In this document: one piece after another, positions 7,044 through 16,246 of the stretch
Layout: every line of letters starts with the position of its first letter
How positions within the stretch are numbered: the first letter of the stretch is position 1
Origin: a virus
DNA length: 62,147 bases
IMG/VR virus record: IMGVR_UViG_3300042868_003080
Span: 1-62,147 of that record
Direction: 5' to 3' (one strand)
The notes under the pieces: generated by a model
What the model was told of the DNA's origin: nothing
The model's database searches: none
What the model saw: the letters and a program-made list of their open reading frames with translations, nothing else
Translations under genes and position numbers: made by a program

Positions 7044-7955
7044 TTAGGCTGCGCCTTCGCTGCCGTACATACCCAGAGGGTCTGACCAGCCGAACGAATA
7101 ACGCTCACGAGCCTTGTAACGTACGTTACCAGTATCGAAGTCACCGTCCATGCCCGTCGCCATTGGCGTACGAACAAAGTGCTTCAGACCGTTTGGCACG
7201 TCGGTGGTCAAGAACCACGCGTCAGTGTCGGTCAAGAAGTGGTTTACGGCGTAACCTTCTGGGATCGAGCCGTTCGACTTCAGTGCGTTGATGTCGTTGT
7301 CTGCAGTCGAAACGCGAAGTTCGGTTTCGAGCAAGCGAGTAGCAACAAACATCAGGCTTGGCGGTACGACAAGCTTACGCGGTTTAGCCGCGATGAGCAG
7401 GCCACGTTCATCCGTCCACGCTGCGATCTGAATTACAGCCGCTTCAAGCGACGTTTCGTTCAAATCAGCAGGAGTGCTTGGGATGTTCGAGTTCGTGCCA
7501 CCAGAAACCAATGGGTGCGAAGCCGAGAACAATGGTTGACCGTCACCGCCAGTGTAGTCGGTGTCGAAGCCGTTGTTCAAGACTGCAGCAGCCTTAGTTT
7601 GCTTGGTGTAGGCCATGGCGCGAGCCAGTGCCTTCGTGTAACGCGACGACAAGGAGTCGTACAAGTTATCTTCAATCGCTTCTTCCGTGAGCGAGAACCC
7701 GAGGGCAATCGTTTCATGGTTGTAGCGAGCAGTGAAGACTTCCTGTGCGTTGTCGTACGCGATGGCCGAACCTTCGTTCTTGACTGGAGCAGCCGAGAAA
7801 CCAGAAAGCTTTGTTTCTTCTTCGAACGAACGCTCGGAAGTTTCAGTTTCGTAGATTTCTTTGTGCTCTTCGCCGTAACGTGCATACTCGAGGCCGAACA
7901 AAGCGTTCAGTCCGGGCAACAGTTCTTTAAGAAGTTGTGCGCGTGAAATTGCCAT
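7044..7955 (-). CDS. Major capsid protein
   Basis: 303 residues, starting MAISRAQLLKELLPGLNALF, with NHETIALGFSLTEEAIEDNL, SSRYTKALARAMAYTKQTKA and, near the C-terminus, FDTGNVRYKARERYSFGWSD. This sequence pattern is the major head protein of many uncultured aquatic podovirus-like phages (from memory). It follows scaffold and head-protein genes and precedes a strong terminator, as expected for the most abundant protein. It should assemble the icosahedral shell on the scaffold encoded at 9071-10024. No protease-cleaved delta domain is evident. Confidence 0.85.
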   Translation of the reverse strand: MAISRAQLLKELLPGLNALFGLEYARYGEEHKEIYETETSERSFEEETKLSGFSAAPVKNEGSAIAYDNAQEVFTARYNHETIALGFSLTEEAIEDNLYDSLSSRYTKALARAMAYTKQTKAAAVLNNGFDTDYTGGDGQPLFSASHPLVSGGTNSNIPSTPADLNETSLEAAVIQIAAWTDERGLLIAAKPRKLVVPPSLMFVATRLLETELRVSTADNDINALKSNGSIPEGYAVNHFLTDTDAWFLTTDVPNGLKHFVRTPMATGMDGDFDTGNVRYKARERYSFGWSDPLGMYGSEGAA

Positions 7956-7967
7956 TGTTCAGTCTCC

Positions 7968-8585
7968 TTATGCCAGACCGGTTGGGTTGAGGTAGCTGTG
8001 GGTGCCTTGGTTCCACTTGACGATAACTTCGGTGTAAGAACCGGGGTTACCTGCAATAGCGGTCTCAGGAACAACGTCCACAACGCGGATTGGCCACGTC
8101 GAAGTAGTACCTTCGGTCGAGTCTACACCGACCTTAGAGTTACCGTTCGAAGTTGAACCTACGTTGTTCGCACCGTTAGCGAGCTTGAGGTTCGAACCAA
8201 CAGCAGCCTGTGTTACATAGCTGACAGTGTTCGAGTTGGTACCAGCGCATACAGCGACCTTGAACAACGCATCAGGGTCTTCCTGAATGTACGCTGTGAC
8301 GTCACTGATGTTCGTGGTGCCGGGGTAGTACTGACGGAATGTCAGACCAAAGGTTGGGTCCGTATAGGTACAACCGAGGAAAACACCGACTGGGGTTGCA
8401 GCGTCTGTACCAGTGTCCTTGCCAACAGTACCGCCTGCGAGCAACTTAACGACGTCACCATAGAAAATGGCAGTCGAAGAGTTGGTTGCGATTGGAAGTT
8501 GACGAGTAGCACCAGCAAAAACCTGTCCGCCAATCAAGTTGATTGGGATTAGCCCGTAAGGGCTGGTAACAGAAGGGTATGCCAT
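7968..8585 (-). CDS. Head decoration/structural protein, 205 aa
   Basis: Starts MAYPSVTSPYGLIPINLIGG, beta-rich throughout, with a VFLGCTYTDPTFGLTF segment and a Ser/Asn/Gly-rich middle, ending NQGTHSYLNPTGLA. It sits 12 bases upstream of the capsid gene in the same operon. Its size and content fit capsid decoration proteins that stabilise the shell. The identity rests on position and memory of similar genomes. Confidence 0.65.
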   Translation of the reverse strand: MAYPSVTSPYGLIPINLIGGQVFAGATRQLPIATNSSTAIFYGDVVKLLAGGTVGKDTGTDAATPVGVFLGCTYTDPTFGLTFRQYYPGTTNISDVTAYIQEDPDALFKVAVCAGTNSNTVSYVTQAAVGSNLKLANGANNVGSTSNGNSKVGVDSTEGTTSTWPIRVVDVVPETAIAGNPGSYTEVIVKWNQGTHSYLNPTGLA

Positions 8586-8601
8586 TTTATAGCTCCTTTA
8601 G

Positions 8602-9069
8602 CTATTTGCCTTTGCCAAATGACGTCGTAGACCGTTTTTCCCTAAAGAGTGGCATACGAGCGTCGTTCTCACGCATGAAGTTATTGTCCACGGAGTCCAT
8701 CTGAGACTGGTTTTTGCTAGCGAAGTATTCCTTACGCTGGCGCATCAGTTCTTCTGGTGCCTTGCACAACAACAGTCCTGCGACTTCGATGTTGTCTTTG
8801 AAACGGCTGTCAGGGTCTACCAACATCTGGAACTGAGGTTGTTCCTTGATGCTAACCGGCTCCCAACCTTCTCGTAGTTTGGACGAGATATTGCGAGGGT
8901 CATTCTGGCCCATTGATGCTACACGTATCCAACGATACGCATAACCTGCTTCTTTGTCCGGTTCTGGCAGGGTCGATGCCGGTTGCCATACTTTTGGACG
9001 TTCAGCGTCTGCACGAGTTTCGCGAGGGGCGCGTTCTGCGGTTGCCCTGTTGTCAGCTACATTAGTCAT
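8602..9069 (-). CDS. Conserved head-region protein, 155 aa
   Basis: Charged N-terminus (RATAERAPRETRADAERPKV), then YRWIRVASMGQNDPRNISSK and LREGWEPVSIKEQPQFQMLV, then RQRKEYFASKNQSQMDSVDN. The YRWIRV..DPRNI..KLREGWEPV block is conserved in head regions of related phages, always between scaffold and capsid genes. Possibly an assembly factor or minor head protein. No function is established. Confidence 0.6.
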   Translation of the reverse strand: MTNVADNRATAERAPRETRADAERPKVWQPASTLPEPDKEAGYAYRWIRVASMGQNDPRNISSKLREGWEPVSIKEQPQFQMLVDPDSRFKDNIEVAGLLLCKAPEELMRQRKEYFASKNQSQMDSVDNNFMRENDARMPLFREKRSTTSFGKGK

Positions 9070-9070
9070 C

Positions 9071-10024
9071 TTATTTCTCCATCTTCATTAGTTCACGGGC
9101 ATACTGTTCAGGCGTTAAACCTAGACGTTTTGCGATTGCCAATTGGGACTGCTTCAACACAATCTTTTTGGGGGACCGTGTTCGTGAGGCTGGAGCGACG
9201 ACCGATGACGCTTTTTGTTCGCGTGCAGCGGGTCTGGTATCACCATTATCCATTTCATCTCCGAAGTACTCGGAGAAGCGACGACGCATAGTTTTGTCTA
9301 TGACGCCCCAATATTCGTCGGTGCCTGCAAATTGCGGGCCACGTTCATTTATGAGCCTCTGGTGAAGCCCAAGAGCAGATGCAGTCATTTCCGGGTCTGT
9401 GCCCCACCACGTATTGCGCTCTTGCCACGCCATAGTTTTAGGGTCAGGCGTCGGAATTTGCACCTGCTGTTGAGGTATTTCTACCTCGTTATATTCCTCC
9501 TGTAAAGTAGGGACATAATTTTCAAGTTGTTGTATCTTATACGACGCTTTGTTTAGCTTTTCTTGAGCTTCAATAACGCGGTCAGTATCACCAGCTTCAT
9601 AAGCATCACGGTATTCCCGACGCGCTTCACTTAGCTCAAACTCCGCAGTTTGCTTATAGCTACCCATCAAGGACTGTTCGCCCTGTGCAAGCGTGCTCTT
9701 CAACCTACGGTTCTCTTCGAGAACGCGTTGTGCAACAGAAAGAGCTTCTGCCTTTTCGCGCATCTCGCGTTCTTTTTCACGGCGTTCGTCGTGCCAGACT
9801 TTCTTCATCTGTTTCAGACGGGTCTTTACCTTGTCAGAATAGTCTTCAAGCTCGTCGGCTTCTAACTCTTCAACAAGTTCCTTCGGCATTGGCTCACGGC
9901 CACGATCTGCTTCAGGGGTATCATCTTCAATTTCAATTTCCGGCTTATCAGCCTCAGAAACGGGGGTTTCGTCTTCGACTTCGTAGGAAAAATCCTCGAA
10001 GTCGTCATCATTCTGCATACTCAT
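9071..10024 (-). CDS. Head scaffolding protein
   Basis: 317 residues. The N-terminal third is very acidic (FEDFSYEVEDETPVSEADKP, then PKELVEELEADELEDYSDKV). A long charged coiled coil follows (LKQMKKVWHDERREKEREMR to KLNKASYKIQQLENYV), then a basic C-terminus with KKIVLKQSQLAIAKRLGLTP. Acidic head, coiled coil and basic capsid-binding tail is the classic scaffold plan. The C-terminal basic helix probably binds the capsid protein. Its location just upstream of the head genes supports this. Confidence 0.75.
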   Translation of the reverse strand: MSMQNDDDFEDFSYEVEDETPVSEADKPEIEIEDDTPEADRGREPMPKELVEELEADELEDYSDKVKTRLKQMKKVWHDERREKEREMREKAEALSVAQRVLEENRRLKSTLAQGEQSLMGSYKQTAEFELSEARREYRDAYEAGDTDRVIEAQEKLNKASYKIQQLENYVPTLQEEYNEVEIPQQQVQIPTPDPKTMAWQERNTWWGTDPEMTASALGLHQRLINERGPQFAGTDEYWGVIDKTMRRRFSEYFGDEMDNGDTRPAAREQKASSVVAPASRTRSPKKIVLKQSQLAIAKRLGLTPEQYARELMKMEK

Positions 10025-10054
10025 TTTACTTCTCCTTTGTACGGGTTACGTCCG

Positions 10055-10489
10055 TTAAGCGCGGGAAATGCCCCGAGGGTCTTCAACAACACCTTCTACG
10101 CTGTCGTCGTTGATTAGGCGGAACTCACGACCGTGAATTTTCACACGGCTACCTGCCATTGGGCGGGTAAGGATGAAGTCACCTTCTTGGCACCATGGGC
10201 CAGACGGGAAGCGTTTCTCGTCCTTGTAGCAATCTGGACCCATCTTCAGCACCATAAGCACTGGGGTGGTGAGTTCTTCATACTGCTTGGTCGAGTCGGC
10301 CTTGAAGATACCGCCAGCGGTCTTCTCTTCGACTTCAGGGAGAGCGCACAGAATGCGATAGCCTGATGGGTCGGGAAGCTGCTTTGCACGGTCTTCTACC
10401 GGAACTTCGGGTTCTTTGTCTGCTGCCACAATGGGTTTGCCGTTAAGGCCCACTAACGAGGGGGTGGTGACCCCAACAATATCAGTCAT
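10055..10489 (-). CDS. GroES-like co-chaperonin
   Basis: 144 residues from the ATG at 10489, which overlaps the neighbouring stop by 8 bases. The core reads GYRILCALPEVEEKTAGGIF, a match to the GroES N-terminal strand and the K(S/T)AGGI start of the mobile loop. VLMVLKMGPDCYKDEKRF and DFILTRPMAGSRVKIHGREF follow, and then INDDSVEGVV near the end, matching the GroES terminal strands. It would cap host GroEL in place of GroES, probably to enlarge or adapt the chamber for capsid folding, as T4 gp31 does. Placement beside scaffold and portal supports this. Confidence 0.8.
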   Translation of the reverse strand: MTDIVGVTTPSLVGLNGKPIVAADKEPEVPVEDRAKQLPDPSGYRILCALPEVEEKTAGGIFKADSTKQYEELTTPVLMVLKMGPDCYKDEKRFPSGPWCQEGDFILTRPMAGSRVKIHGREFRLINDDSVEGVVEDPRGISRA

Positions 10490-10676
10490 CGTCTTGTTCC
10501 ATTCTTTGTGCGGCTTCAGCAATGAAACCGTTTGTAATCATAAGCCCGCGAATAATTCCGCAGGCATATTTGTATTCCCCATGGTCCTTTGCGGTACCAC
10601 GGGCGAGATCGACGCTAAGTAAGTCGATCTCCTCCTGCACCTTTTTTGACAGGTGCATCAGTAACTCATGTGTCAT
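10482..10676 (-). CDS. Small helical phage protein, 64 aa
   Basis: MTHELLMHLSKKVQEEIDLL, then AKDHGEYKYACGIIRGLMIT and a C-terminal AEAAQRMEQDDD. It is alpha-helical and soluble. It overlaps the portal stop (ATGA) and the co-chaperonin start (8 bases), so the three are translationally coupled. Proteins with this GEYKYACGIIRGL pattern recur near portals of podoviruses; the function is unknown. Confidence 0.55.
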   Translation of the reverse strand: MTHELLMHLSKKVQEEIDLLSVDLARGTAKDHGEYKYACGIIRGLMITNGFIAEAAQRMEQDDD

Positions 10677-13174
10677 TCATTCTCCTTAGGCATTGCTTGG
10701 TTGGGAACGGGTTGTTCACTTTGCATGGCTTCGCGGGCAACTTCGATACCCATACGAAGACCTTCTGCTTCCTGCTTAGCTTCCAATTGACCCTTGGAAG
10801 TGGCAAGTTTTGCGCCGACGTTTAGGCCAGCTATCTCTTCTTGTGACTGGATGCGCATTTGCTCAAGTTCGAGGCGGTCACTCTTATCAGCCGCATCAAC
10901 CTGTAGCCTTTGCTTCTTGAGTTCGAGTTCGCCCTGCTTGATCTGAAGCTCACCCTGTTTGATCTGAAGTTCCTGTTGCTGCATCTGGACGATTGGGTCC
11001 TGCTGCATCTGTTGGTTCTTCTGTTGTTGGGCTTCCACTTGGTTCTTCTGTAGCAGTTGTTGTGCTGCTTGTGCCGCCAGACGGGAAACTGCCAACTCAG
11101 TATCTTCATCCATCTCAGCGTTTGGCGGAGGCAGTGGTACACCGGCCTGTTCTTCGACCTGCTTGCGGTACTCGAACGCAAGGTGTTCAGCGATGTGGGA
11201 CTGCATAGATGCCATCATTGCCTGCGCGTTCGGGTTCTGACCCATAAGCTCCATAATCTTGGGGTCTTGCATAGCAGCCGTGTGGACTGCGATGTGGGCC
11301 TGATGATCTTGGTAGAGGAACGCCTTGACCGGCTTACCGTTCAGGACATCCATATTCTCAGACACAGGGTCACGCGGCTTCATGTCGTCACCGTCTTTGA
11401 GCGGTACGAGTTTGTTAGCGTTCTTGATACCTAGCACCTCAAGCATCTGGCGGTGTAGATAGGGCAAGTCGTAGATTTGCGGCGCGCCTTGAGCCAACTG
11501 AATAACTGCCTGATACTGCACAATTTTCTGCGCCATTGTCGCAGCGTTGGGATCAGATACTGGGATAACATCGACATTGTCATAGTCAGACTTCTTAGCC
11601 CGACGACTGCCTTCTTCTGGCTCAAAGCTATACGTTTCTGGCGTATAATCGCGGATGATACCCTTAAGAAGCTGGAACTCGCGCTTCATCGCGTAGTGGA
11701 CGCGTGCCTGCACGGCACTCATCATCTTCAACGTACGCTCAAGAATAGCCAGCGTGGTACCCACAGGAGCCTGTGCAGACATGTCAGACACCTTCATGTC
11801 CGCCATACCCGCGAAGCGACGACCTTCGTCTACGATGGTCCCAAGGAGGCTGTAGAGCACTTGGCTTGGCTCTTTATACGGCAGCGGCATGATATTGTCG
11901 CGCATCGTACCCGACGCTACGTCCACATCGCGCCATTCCGCAGGGCTTATCGGGGTGTCGTCACCCTTGACGCGCAAGCCCTTAGTTTTGAATCCACCCG
12001 GTAGATTAGATAGAGTACCAGCATCGACAAGCTGACGAATAAGGCTGGTACCAGACTTAGCAAAAGCACCAATAAGGTGAATAAGGCCAAAAGCGTAGAA
12101 GCCAAAGCCCGGAACGTACGAATAATGTACGAAGTGGTTGCGCTTAAGCTTTTTCTTGTCATCGGGGTTCCAGTTACGACGGATGGATAGGACCGTTTCG
12201 GTCTCTTTATCTATGGTAATGACGTACGGAAGCGCGATTTCGAGGTCATTCTCGTCCTCGGAGCGGTATTCATCGTCTTCAATGACCAAATCCACGTGCA
12301 TTTCCAGTAGTTTATACCGGTCATCGGTCTCTGCACGGAAGCCAAGTTGCTCCGAAATCTTCTGCTCGACCTCATCCATCGAATTGACGGGGTCTGGTAG
12401 GTCTACATCACGGTAAAAACCCGAAGCTTGGAGCTTTTTAAGCTCGTTCGGGGTCTTCCGCATCACATGGGTGACGCGTTCAGCGACTTCCAAGCTGGAC
12501 GCGCCATAAGGTACGACTACATCTTCTGCAGCAACGTACATGGAGACTTGACGACCGAGTGACGGGTCGAAATACACCTTCTTGAATGCGTTACCTGCAA
12601 GGCCCAACCCCCACAACATGCGCTCATGCTCAGGGCGATATTCGACCATCACATCGGTCAACTGATAATTCATGTCTTCTTGGACGCGTGCAGCGGCGTC
12701 CTTCTTCTCGTTAGTCTCTTTACCGATAATCTGCGTACGCACCGGCCCTTGGGCTGGGAATGTCTCGCTCATAGTCTCGGCTTGGAACTTGACGACAGCC
12801 TCGGACAGCAGTGGGTGATGCACACCACAGGCTCCGGGCCAAGGTTCTGTGCGGTCTTCGACCTTCATACCGAGCAGTTCGAGGCCGTCTACATAAGTCT
12901 GTATCCAGTCCTTGCGGCTGCTAATATCTTCATTAAACTCGCCGATCAGGTCGCCAGCAAGCTCTGCGAGCACGCCTTCATCCATATCTTCGGCTAGGTT
13001 ATCGTTAAAGTCGCCCTCATCCTCGCTCGGATCGATCTCGATCTCAAACCCATCCATGCCAATACGGACACTCTCAGGGTCTTCGATCTCGATCTCGATG
13101 TCAGGACCCTCGTCCATCTCCATCATCGGAGACATCCCCAGCGGGGCTTGGTTGAGCGACTTATCGATGTCCAT
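10673..13174 (-). CDS. Portal protein
   Basis: 833 residues, the length of P22-class portals. An acidic N-terminal extension is followed by WIQTYVDGLELLGMKVEDRT and EPWPGACGVHHPLLSEAVVK, then GFGFYAFGLIHLIGAFAKSG and AGMADMKVSDMSAQAPVGTT, which form the conserved core. The C-terminus is a Gln/Glu-rich coiled coil with two tandem copies of ELQIKQG, likely the long helical barrel seen in P22. It forms the dodecameric DNA gate and terminase dock. Synteny with the terminase gene 300 bases away confirms the role. Confidence 0.85.
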   Translation of the reverse strand: MDIDKSLNQAPLGMSPMMEMDEGPDIEIEIEDPESVRIGMDGFEIEIDPSEDEGDFNDNLAEDMDEGVLAELAGDLIGEFNEDISSRKDWIQTYVDGLELLGMKVEDRTEPWPGACGVHHPLLSEAVVKFQAETMSETFPAQGPVRTQIIGKETNEKKDAAARVQEDMNYQLTDVMVEYRPEHERMLWGLGLAGNAFKKVYFDPSLGRQVSMYVAAEDVVVPYGASSLEVAERVTHVMRKTPNELKKLQASGFYRDVDLPDPVNSMDEVEQKISEQLGFRAETDDRYKLLEMHVDLVIEDDEYRSEDENDLEIALPYVITIDKETETVLSIRRNWNPDDKKKLKRNHFVHYSYVPGFGFYAFGLIHLIGAFAKSGTSLIRQLVDAGTLSNLPGGFKTKGLRVKGDDTPISPAEWRDVDVASGTMRDNIMPLPYKEPSQVLYSLLGTIVDEGRRFAGMADMKVSDMSAQAPVGTTLAILERTLKMMSAVQARVHYAMKREFQLLKGIIRDYTPETYSFEPEEGSRRAKKSDYDNVDVIPVSDPNAATMAQKIVQYQAVIQLAQGAPQIYDLPYLHRQMLEVLGIKNANKLVPLKDGDDMKPRDPVSENMDVLNGKPVKAFLYQDHQAHIAVHTAAMQDPKIMELMGQNPNAQAMMASMQSHIAEHLAFEYRKQVEEQAGVPLPPPNAEMDEDTELAVSRLAAQAAQQLLQKNQVEAQQQKNQQMQQDPIVQMQQQELQIKQGELQIKQGELELKKQRLQVDAADKSDRLELEQMRIQSQEEIAGLNVGAKLATSKGQLEAKQEAEGLRMGIEVAREAMQSEQPVPNQAMPKENE

Positions 13175-13441
13175 TTACTTAACTTTCTTAGCTAAGGTTT
13201 TAGCCACTGTGAGTGCTGGAGAAACAGATGCCGCCACTTCGCCTACGCGAACTGCGGTTTCCGCTACGTCTCCGATGAGGTCGAACACGTTCTTTTTCTT
13301 TTTAGTCTGCGTCTGGTTCGCGCCTGCTACAGCATCGGCGTATTCTATGCCCTCTGCGCGTGCTTCGTTGAAGGCCGTACGCTGGTCATCCGACCATTTC
13401 GACCATTGTGTCTTACCGATAGGAAATAAAGCCTTGACCAT
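13175..13441 (-). CDS. Small protein between terminase and portal, 88 aa
   Basis: N-terminus MVKALFPIGKTQWSKWSDDQ, then helical RTAFNEARAEGIEYADAVAG, a KKKK stretch, and an amphipathic C-terminal helix (VFDLIGDVAETAVRVGEVAA) ending in KTLAKKVK. It shares a one-base junction with terminase and sits one base from the portal gene. It may be a small virion or packaging accessory protein. Function unknown. Confidence 0.55.
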   Translation of the reverse strand: MVKALFPIGKTQWSKWSDDQRTAFNEARAEGIEYADAVAGANQTQTKKKKNVFDLIGDVAETAVRVGEVAASVSPALTVAKTLAKKVK

Positions 13442-14973
13442 TAGTAATACCCCTGATTGCGATTTGACCTAAAGTACACGATATCTTCCGGCTCGTCTAG
13501 GTTCGTAGTCACATAACCACCACGCCTGAACCTATGCAGGGCCATAGACACCGTATCGACATAGTCATCGTTAGCTCCGGCAGGAAATTCAGCCACTTCG
13601 TCGATCACTTCTTCCGCCCAGCGCGTTGCTGGTGCCCATACCCGCCCAGAGGCAAATATGTCTGCGACGCCGTTCAACCGGCTAATCTTGTCATTACCCC
13701 GCGTGGGGGTAAATTCTTGCACCGGTATGCCCATGGCCCGCATCTCGTAGATGAGCGGCGCACCTGATGCCTTCTTTTCAATGATGACGCCGTCTGGTTG
13801 CCACTCTTTATATTCTTCGACAGCCACACGCTTAAGCTCTGGGAACTCCATGCGGTCTCGGAAGGCATTCAGGAGGATGATATTAGCCTGTGTGATGCCA
13901 TTGTCGTCTGGGTGGTAGAACACACCCCATGTAGTGCATGCACTGTAGTCGGCTCGGCTGGTCTTCTCGAACGCCGTATCCCATACCTGCAGGATAAAGT
14001 CGCAAGCAGGCGGGTTGTCACTCTCCCATTCCATCCACCACTCGCGCTTGACGATGGCTGCGCTTTCCGAGATGGGGTTCTGCTGATACTGCGCCATCCA
14101 CTTACTGTTCGGGACGTCGCGCTTAACTTTCTCAAGTTCTTCGATCTGCCAGAACTCAGGCCACAGCGGAGCGCCTGAAGGTAAAATCGCTGGAAATTCA
14201 ATGACTTCCCACTCATCGAGGCTGTCATTAGCAGCCGCATCCTTGAGTATCTGCCCTGTCAGGTCACGCTTCGACCACCGCGTCATCACGATGATGATGG
14301 CACCGCCTGGCTGGAGACGCTGACGTGGCCCTGAGGTATACCACTCGTAGGTCTTGTCGTAGATGTCGGGGTTAGTTTCTGCGATAGCAGCTTCTTGTTC
14401 CGAGTGCGGGTCATCGATGATGAGCACGTCAGCACCCTTACCGGTCACCGCACCGCCCACACCGATAGCGAAGTAATCACCCCCTTTCGACGTATTCCAC
14501 CGACCAGCCGCCTTACTGTCCGCAGCCAGCACGAGATCGGGGAATGTCTCGTGGTACACCTCTGTATCCACCAAGTTACGCACTTTACGACCGAAGCCTA
14601 CAGCTAGTTCACCTGTGTGCGACGCCTGAATGACCTTTTTATGGGGATTGAGTCCGAGGAACCATGCAGGGAGCAGGTAAGAGGCGAACTCCGACTTAGT
14701 GTGTCGCGGTGGCATGTTAATAATGAGCCGTTTAAGCTCACCACGAGCAACGCGCTCGAAGGCATCTGCCATTTTTGCATGGTGCCGTCCCCCTATGAAT
14801 GTCGGCCAGACCTGCTCTACGAACTTCAGGAACCGCCTGCGCGCCAAGTCTTGTGTCTTAAGCTTCTCTAACTTCTCTAGCTCGGCCAACAACTGCTCTT
14901 GCTCTGCCAAGGACAAGGCAGGCAGTATCGTCGGGATGTCGTTCAGGGAGATGTTTTCGAAGGGAGAGGCCAT
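13441..14973 (-). CDS. terL: Terminase large subunit
   Basis: 510 residues. ATPase domain: deviant Walker A at 88-94 (PPRHTKS), Walker B at 182-188 (DVLIIDD) followed by PHSEQE, and coupling motif around 229-235 (VMTRWSK). Nuclease domain: Asp332 (QVWDTAFEKTSRADYSACT), Glu399 (VIIEKKASGAPL) and Asp470/474 (GANDDYVDTVSMALHRF). It pumps DNA into the capsid through the portal and cuts the concatemer. The Walker A lacks the usual GK(T/S) loop but fits the terminase variant. Its start overlaps the neighbour's stop as TAATG. Confidence 0.9.
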   Translation of the reverse strand: MASPFENISLNDIPTILPALSLAEQEQLLAELEKLEKLKTQDLARRRFLKFVEQVWPTFIGGRHHAKMADAFERVARGELKRLIINMPPRHTKSEFASYLLPAWFLGLNPHKKVIQASHTGELAVGFGRKVRNLVDTEVYHETFPDLVLAADSKAAGRWNTSKGGDYFAIGVGGAVTGKGADVLIIDDPHSEQEAAIAETNPDIYDKTYEWYTSGPRQRLQPGGAIIIVMTRWSKRDLTGQILKDAAANDSLDEWEVIEFPAILPSGAPLWPEFWQIEELEKVKRDVPNSKWMAQYQQNPISESAAIVKREWWMEWESDNPPACDFILQVWDTAFEKTSRADYSACTTWGVFYHPDDNGITQANIILLNAFRDRMEFPELKRVAVEEYKEWQPDGVIIEKKASGAPLIYEMRAMGIPVQEFTPTRGNDKISRLNGVADIFASGRVWAPATRWAEEVIDEVAEFPAGANDDYVDTVSMALHRFRRGGYVTTNLDEPEDIVYFRSNRNQGYY

Positions 14974-15272
14974 TAATCTTCGCGCTTCCAGTCTTCGTAC
15001 TTCTTACCCCAATGATTGTTGTAGTGGTTCGACTCGTACAACTTCTTAAGCTCCTCGGTGTATCCGGGGATGTACACCGCTGACTCCTCGGGGGGCTTGG
15101 CGTAAGTACGCAGCCACCATCCGATGCGCAGCTTCTTAGTGCGCCTACTCCAGCGAACCTCGATGCGCAGACGACCAAACATCATCTGGCAACCGACCGA
15201 ACCTCCGTCATTGCGGGGGTAGAAGTTAAACCCTTGGCGGATTTCCTCTGTCTCGTAGCGCCAGTAAATCAT
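14973..15272 (-). CDS. Unknown phage protein, 99 aa
   Basis: Rich in aromatic and basic residues: MIYWRYETEEIRQGFNFYPR, then GRLRIEVRWSRRTKKLRIGW and AVYIPGYTEELKKLYESNHY. The middle is a beta-rich, basic stretch that could bind DNA. It lies between the two terminase genes with overlapping junctions (ATGA upstream, TAATG downstream), so it is probably produced with the packaging proteins. No family recognised. Confidence 0.55.
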   Translation of the reverse strand: MIYWRYETEEIRQGFNFYPRNDGGSVGCQMMFGRLRIEVRWSRRTKKLRIGWWLRTYAKPPEESAVYIPGYTEELKKLYESNHYNNHWGKKYEDWKRED

Positions 15273-15490
15273 TCGCCCACCTCTTCGATGGCGTCCTTAG
15301 CTGTCTTGAGCGCCCACACAGCATTTAACAGCGGGTAATGGCAATCCCCGCATACGTCATTCCATTGCGTCACGCCCGCAGGGCCGCGCCCGATATTATA
15401 CATCTGGGTTCCGGGATAAACAATTTGCGTGTCGTTTGTTATCACGACGCCGCAAATGTCGCAGGTGAGGGTCTGTTCAATTTTCAACAT
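15269..15490 (-). CDS. Zinc-ribbon-like protein, 73 aa
   Basis: MLKIEQTLTCDICGVVITND carries the first CxxC (residues 10-13) and WNDVCGDCHYPLLNAVWALK the second (CxxC near residues 47-50). The spacing and small size fit a rubredoxin-like zinc ribbon. It lies between the small and large terminase genes; some phages carry such ribbons near terminase, but no function is known. Confidence 0.6.
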   Translation of the reverse strand: MLKIEQTLTCDICGVVITNDTQIVYPGTQMYNIGRGPAGVTQWNDVCGDCHYPLLNAVWALKTAKDAIEEVGE

Positions 15491-16164
15491 TATTCTTCGT
15501 CACCTATATCCGCCAGTTGAGCTTCTTCCATCTCATCTAGCTCGCCATACTCATCGCCCCCTGCGCCACCGGGTGGCACGTACACGCCTAGCTCCTCGTC
15601 GAGGTCCATACCCACAGGCGTTACGTCGATGACATCGGCATTTAGCAGGCGTTTGATCCGCTCCTTGATTGCATTCTCAAGGCTTTCTGGCGTGGTATAA
15701 TTTATAGTTATCTCGCTGCGCTCAGTGAACAGCCCGATATCGCTGTGTTTTCCTAGCAATTCCAATGCTTTAAGCTCATACTTAATGTCGCCGCAGTCGG
15801 CGATCTCCATCAGCTTATGGGTAATTGCAGCACGCGCTTGGGCCGCATCAAATGCAAGCATCTGTCCATAGTTACGCAGGAATGACGCAGTGGCATATGC
15901 CGTATTTGTTTTTGTCAGGGCTGGGTTGAGGTTGTTTCTGCCTACCGCGTTGCGCTTGGCATCCTTGATGAGGTTCGCAAGTTTCTCTTGATCTGCGGTA
16001 CTAGGCAGTTCCAGCGGCGCACCCATCTCCACCTGAAGCTCGGCAGTGCTGCCAGCGACTTCTATCTCTTCGATGAGTGTCTTAGGTTTCTCATCATCTA
16101 GGCTGTACGGGACTTTGTGATCCCTAGTGGGTTCGACTTTTATAACGGGCATGTGGTGCAGCAT
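15490..16164 (-). CDS. terS: Terminase small subunit (putative)
   Basis: 224 residues, first gene of the late block. The central helical part includes NTAYATASFLRNYGQMLAFD, ALELLGKHSDIGLFTERSEI and TINYTTPESLENAIKERIKR. The ELLGK.SDIGLFTE block is typical of small terminases. The C-terminus is very acidic with GGAGGDEYGELDEMEEAQLA. It would recognise the packaging start and load the large subunit. A second ATG (16152) gives MPVIKVEPTRDHKV; neither start has a clear ribosome site. Confidence 0.7.
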   Translation of the reverse strand: MLHHMPVIKVEPTRDHKVPYSLDDEKPKTLIEEIEVAGSTAELQVEMGAPLELPSTADQEKLANLIKDAKRNAVGRNNLNPALTKTNTAYATASFLRNYGQMLAFDAAQARAAITHKLMEIADCGDIKYELKALELLGKHSDIGLFTERSEITINYTTPESLENAIKERIKRLLNADVIDVTPVGMDLDEELGVYVPPGGAGGDEYGELDEMEEAQLADIGDEE

Positions 16165-16193
16165 CCGGTTTGAGGGAAGCAGTGAAGGCGTGC

Positions 16194-16222
16194 GTGTAAC
16201 AGCGTGGAGCTTTGGATGTCAA
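16194..16222 (-). promoter_or_regulatory. Candidate late promoter, minus strand
   Basis: TTGACA (16222-16217), a 17-base spacer and TTACAC (16199-16194) lie about 30 bases upstream of the small terminase. The -35 box is part of a perfect inverted repeat TGTCAAGTGACA (16217-16228), which also contains the half-site seen near plus-strand promoters. The -35 is strong and the -10 weak, as for a promoter needing an activator. Confidence 0.45.
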
Positions 16223-16246
16223 GTGACAGGATTTTTTAAAAAATAG

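Noticed and set aside
7179-7946. 255-aa open frame antisense to the capsid gene
   Set aside because: It mirrors the capsid codons exactly, has no ribosome site and has Arg/Val-rich shadow composition.
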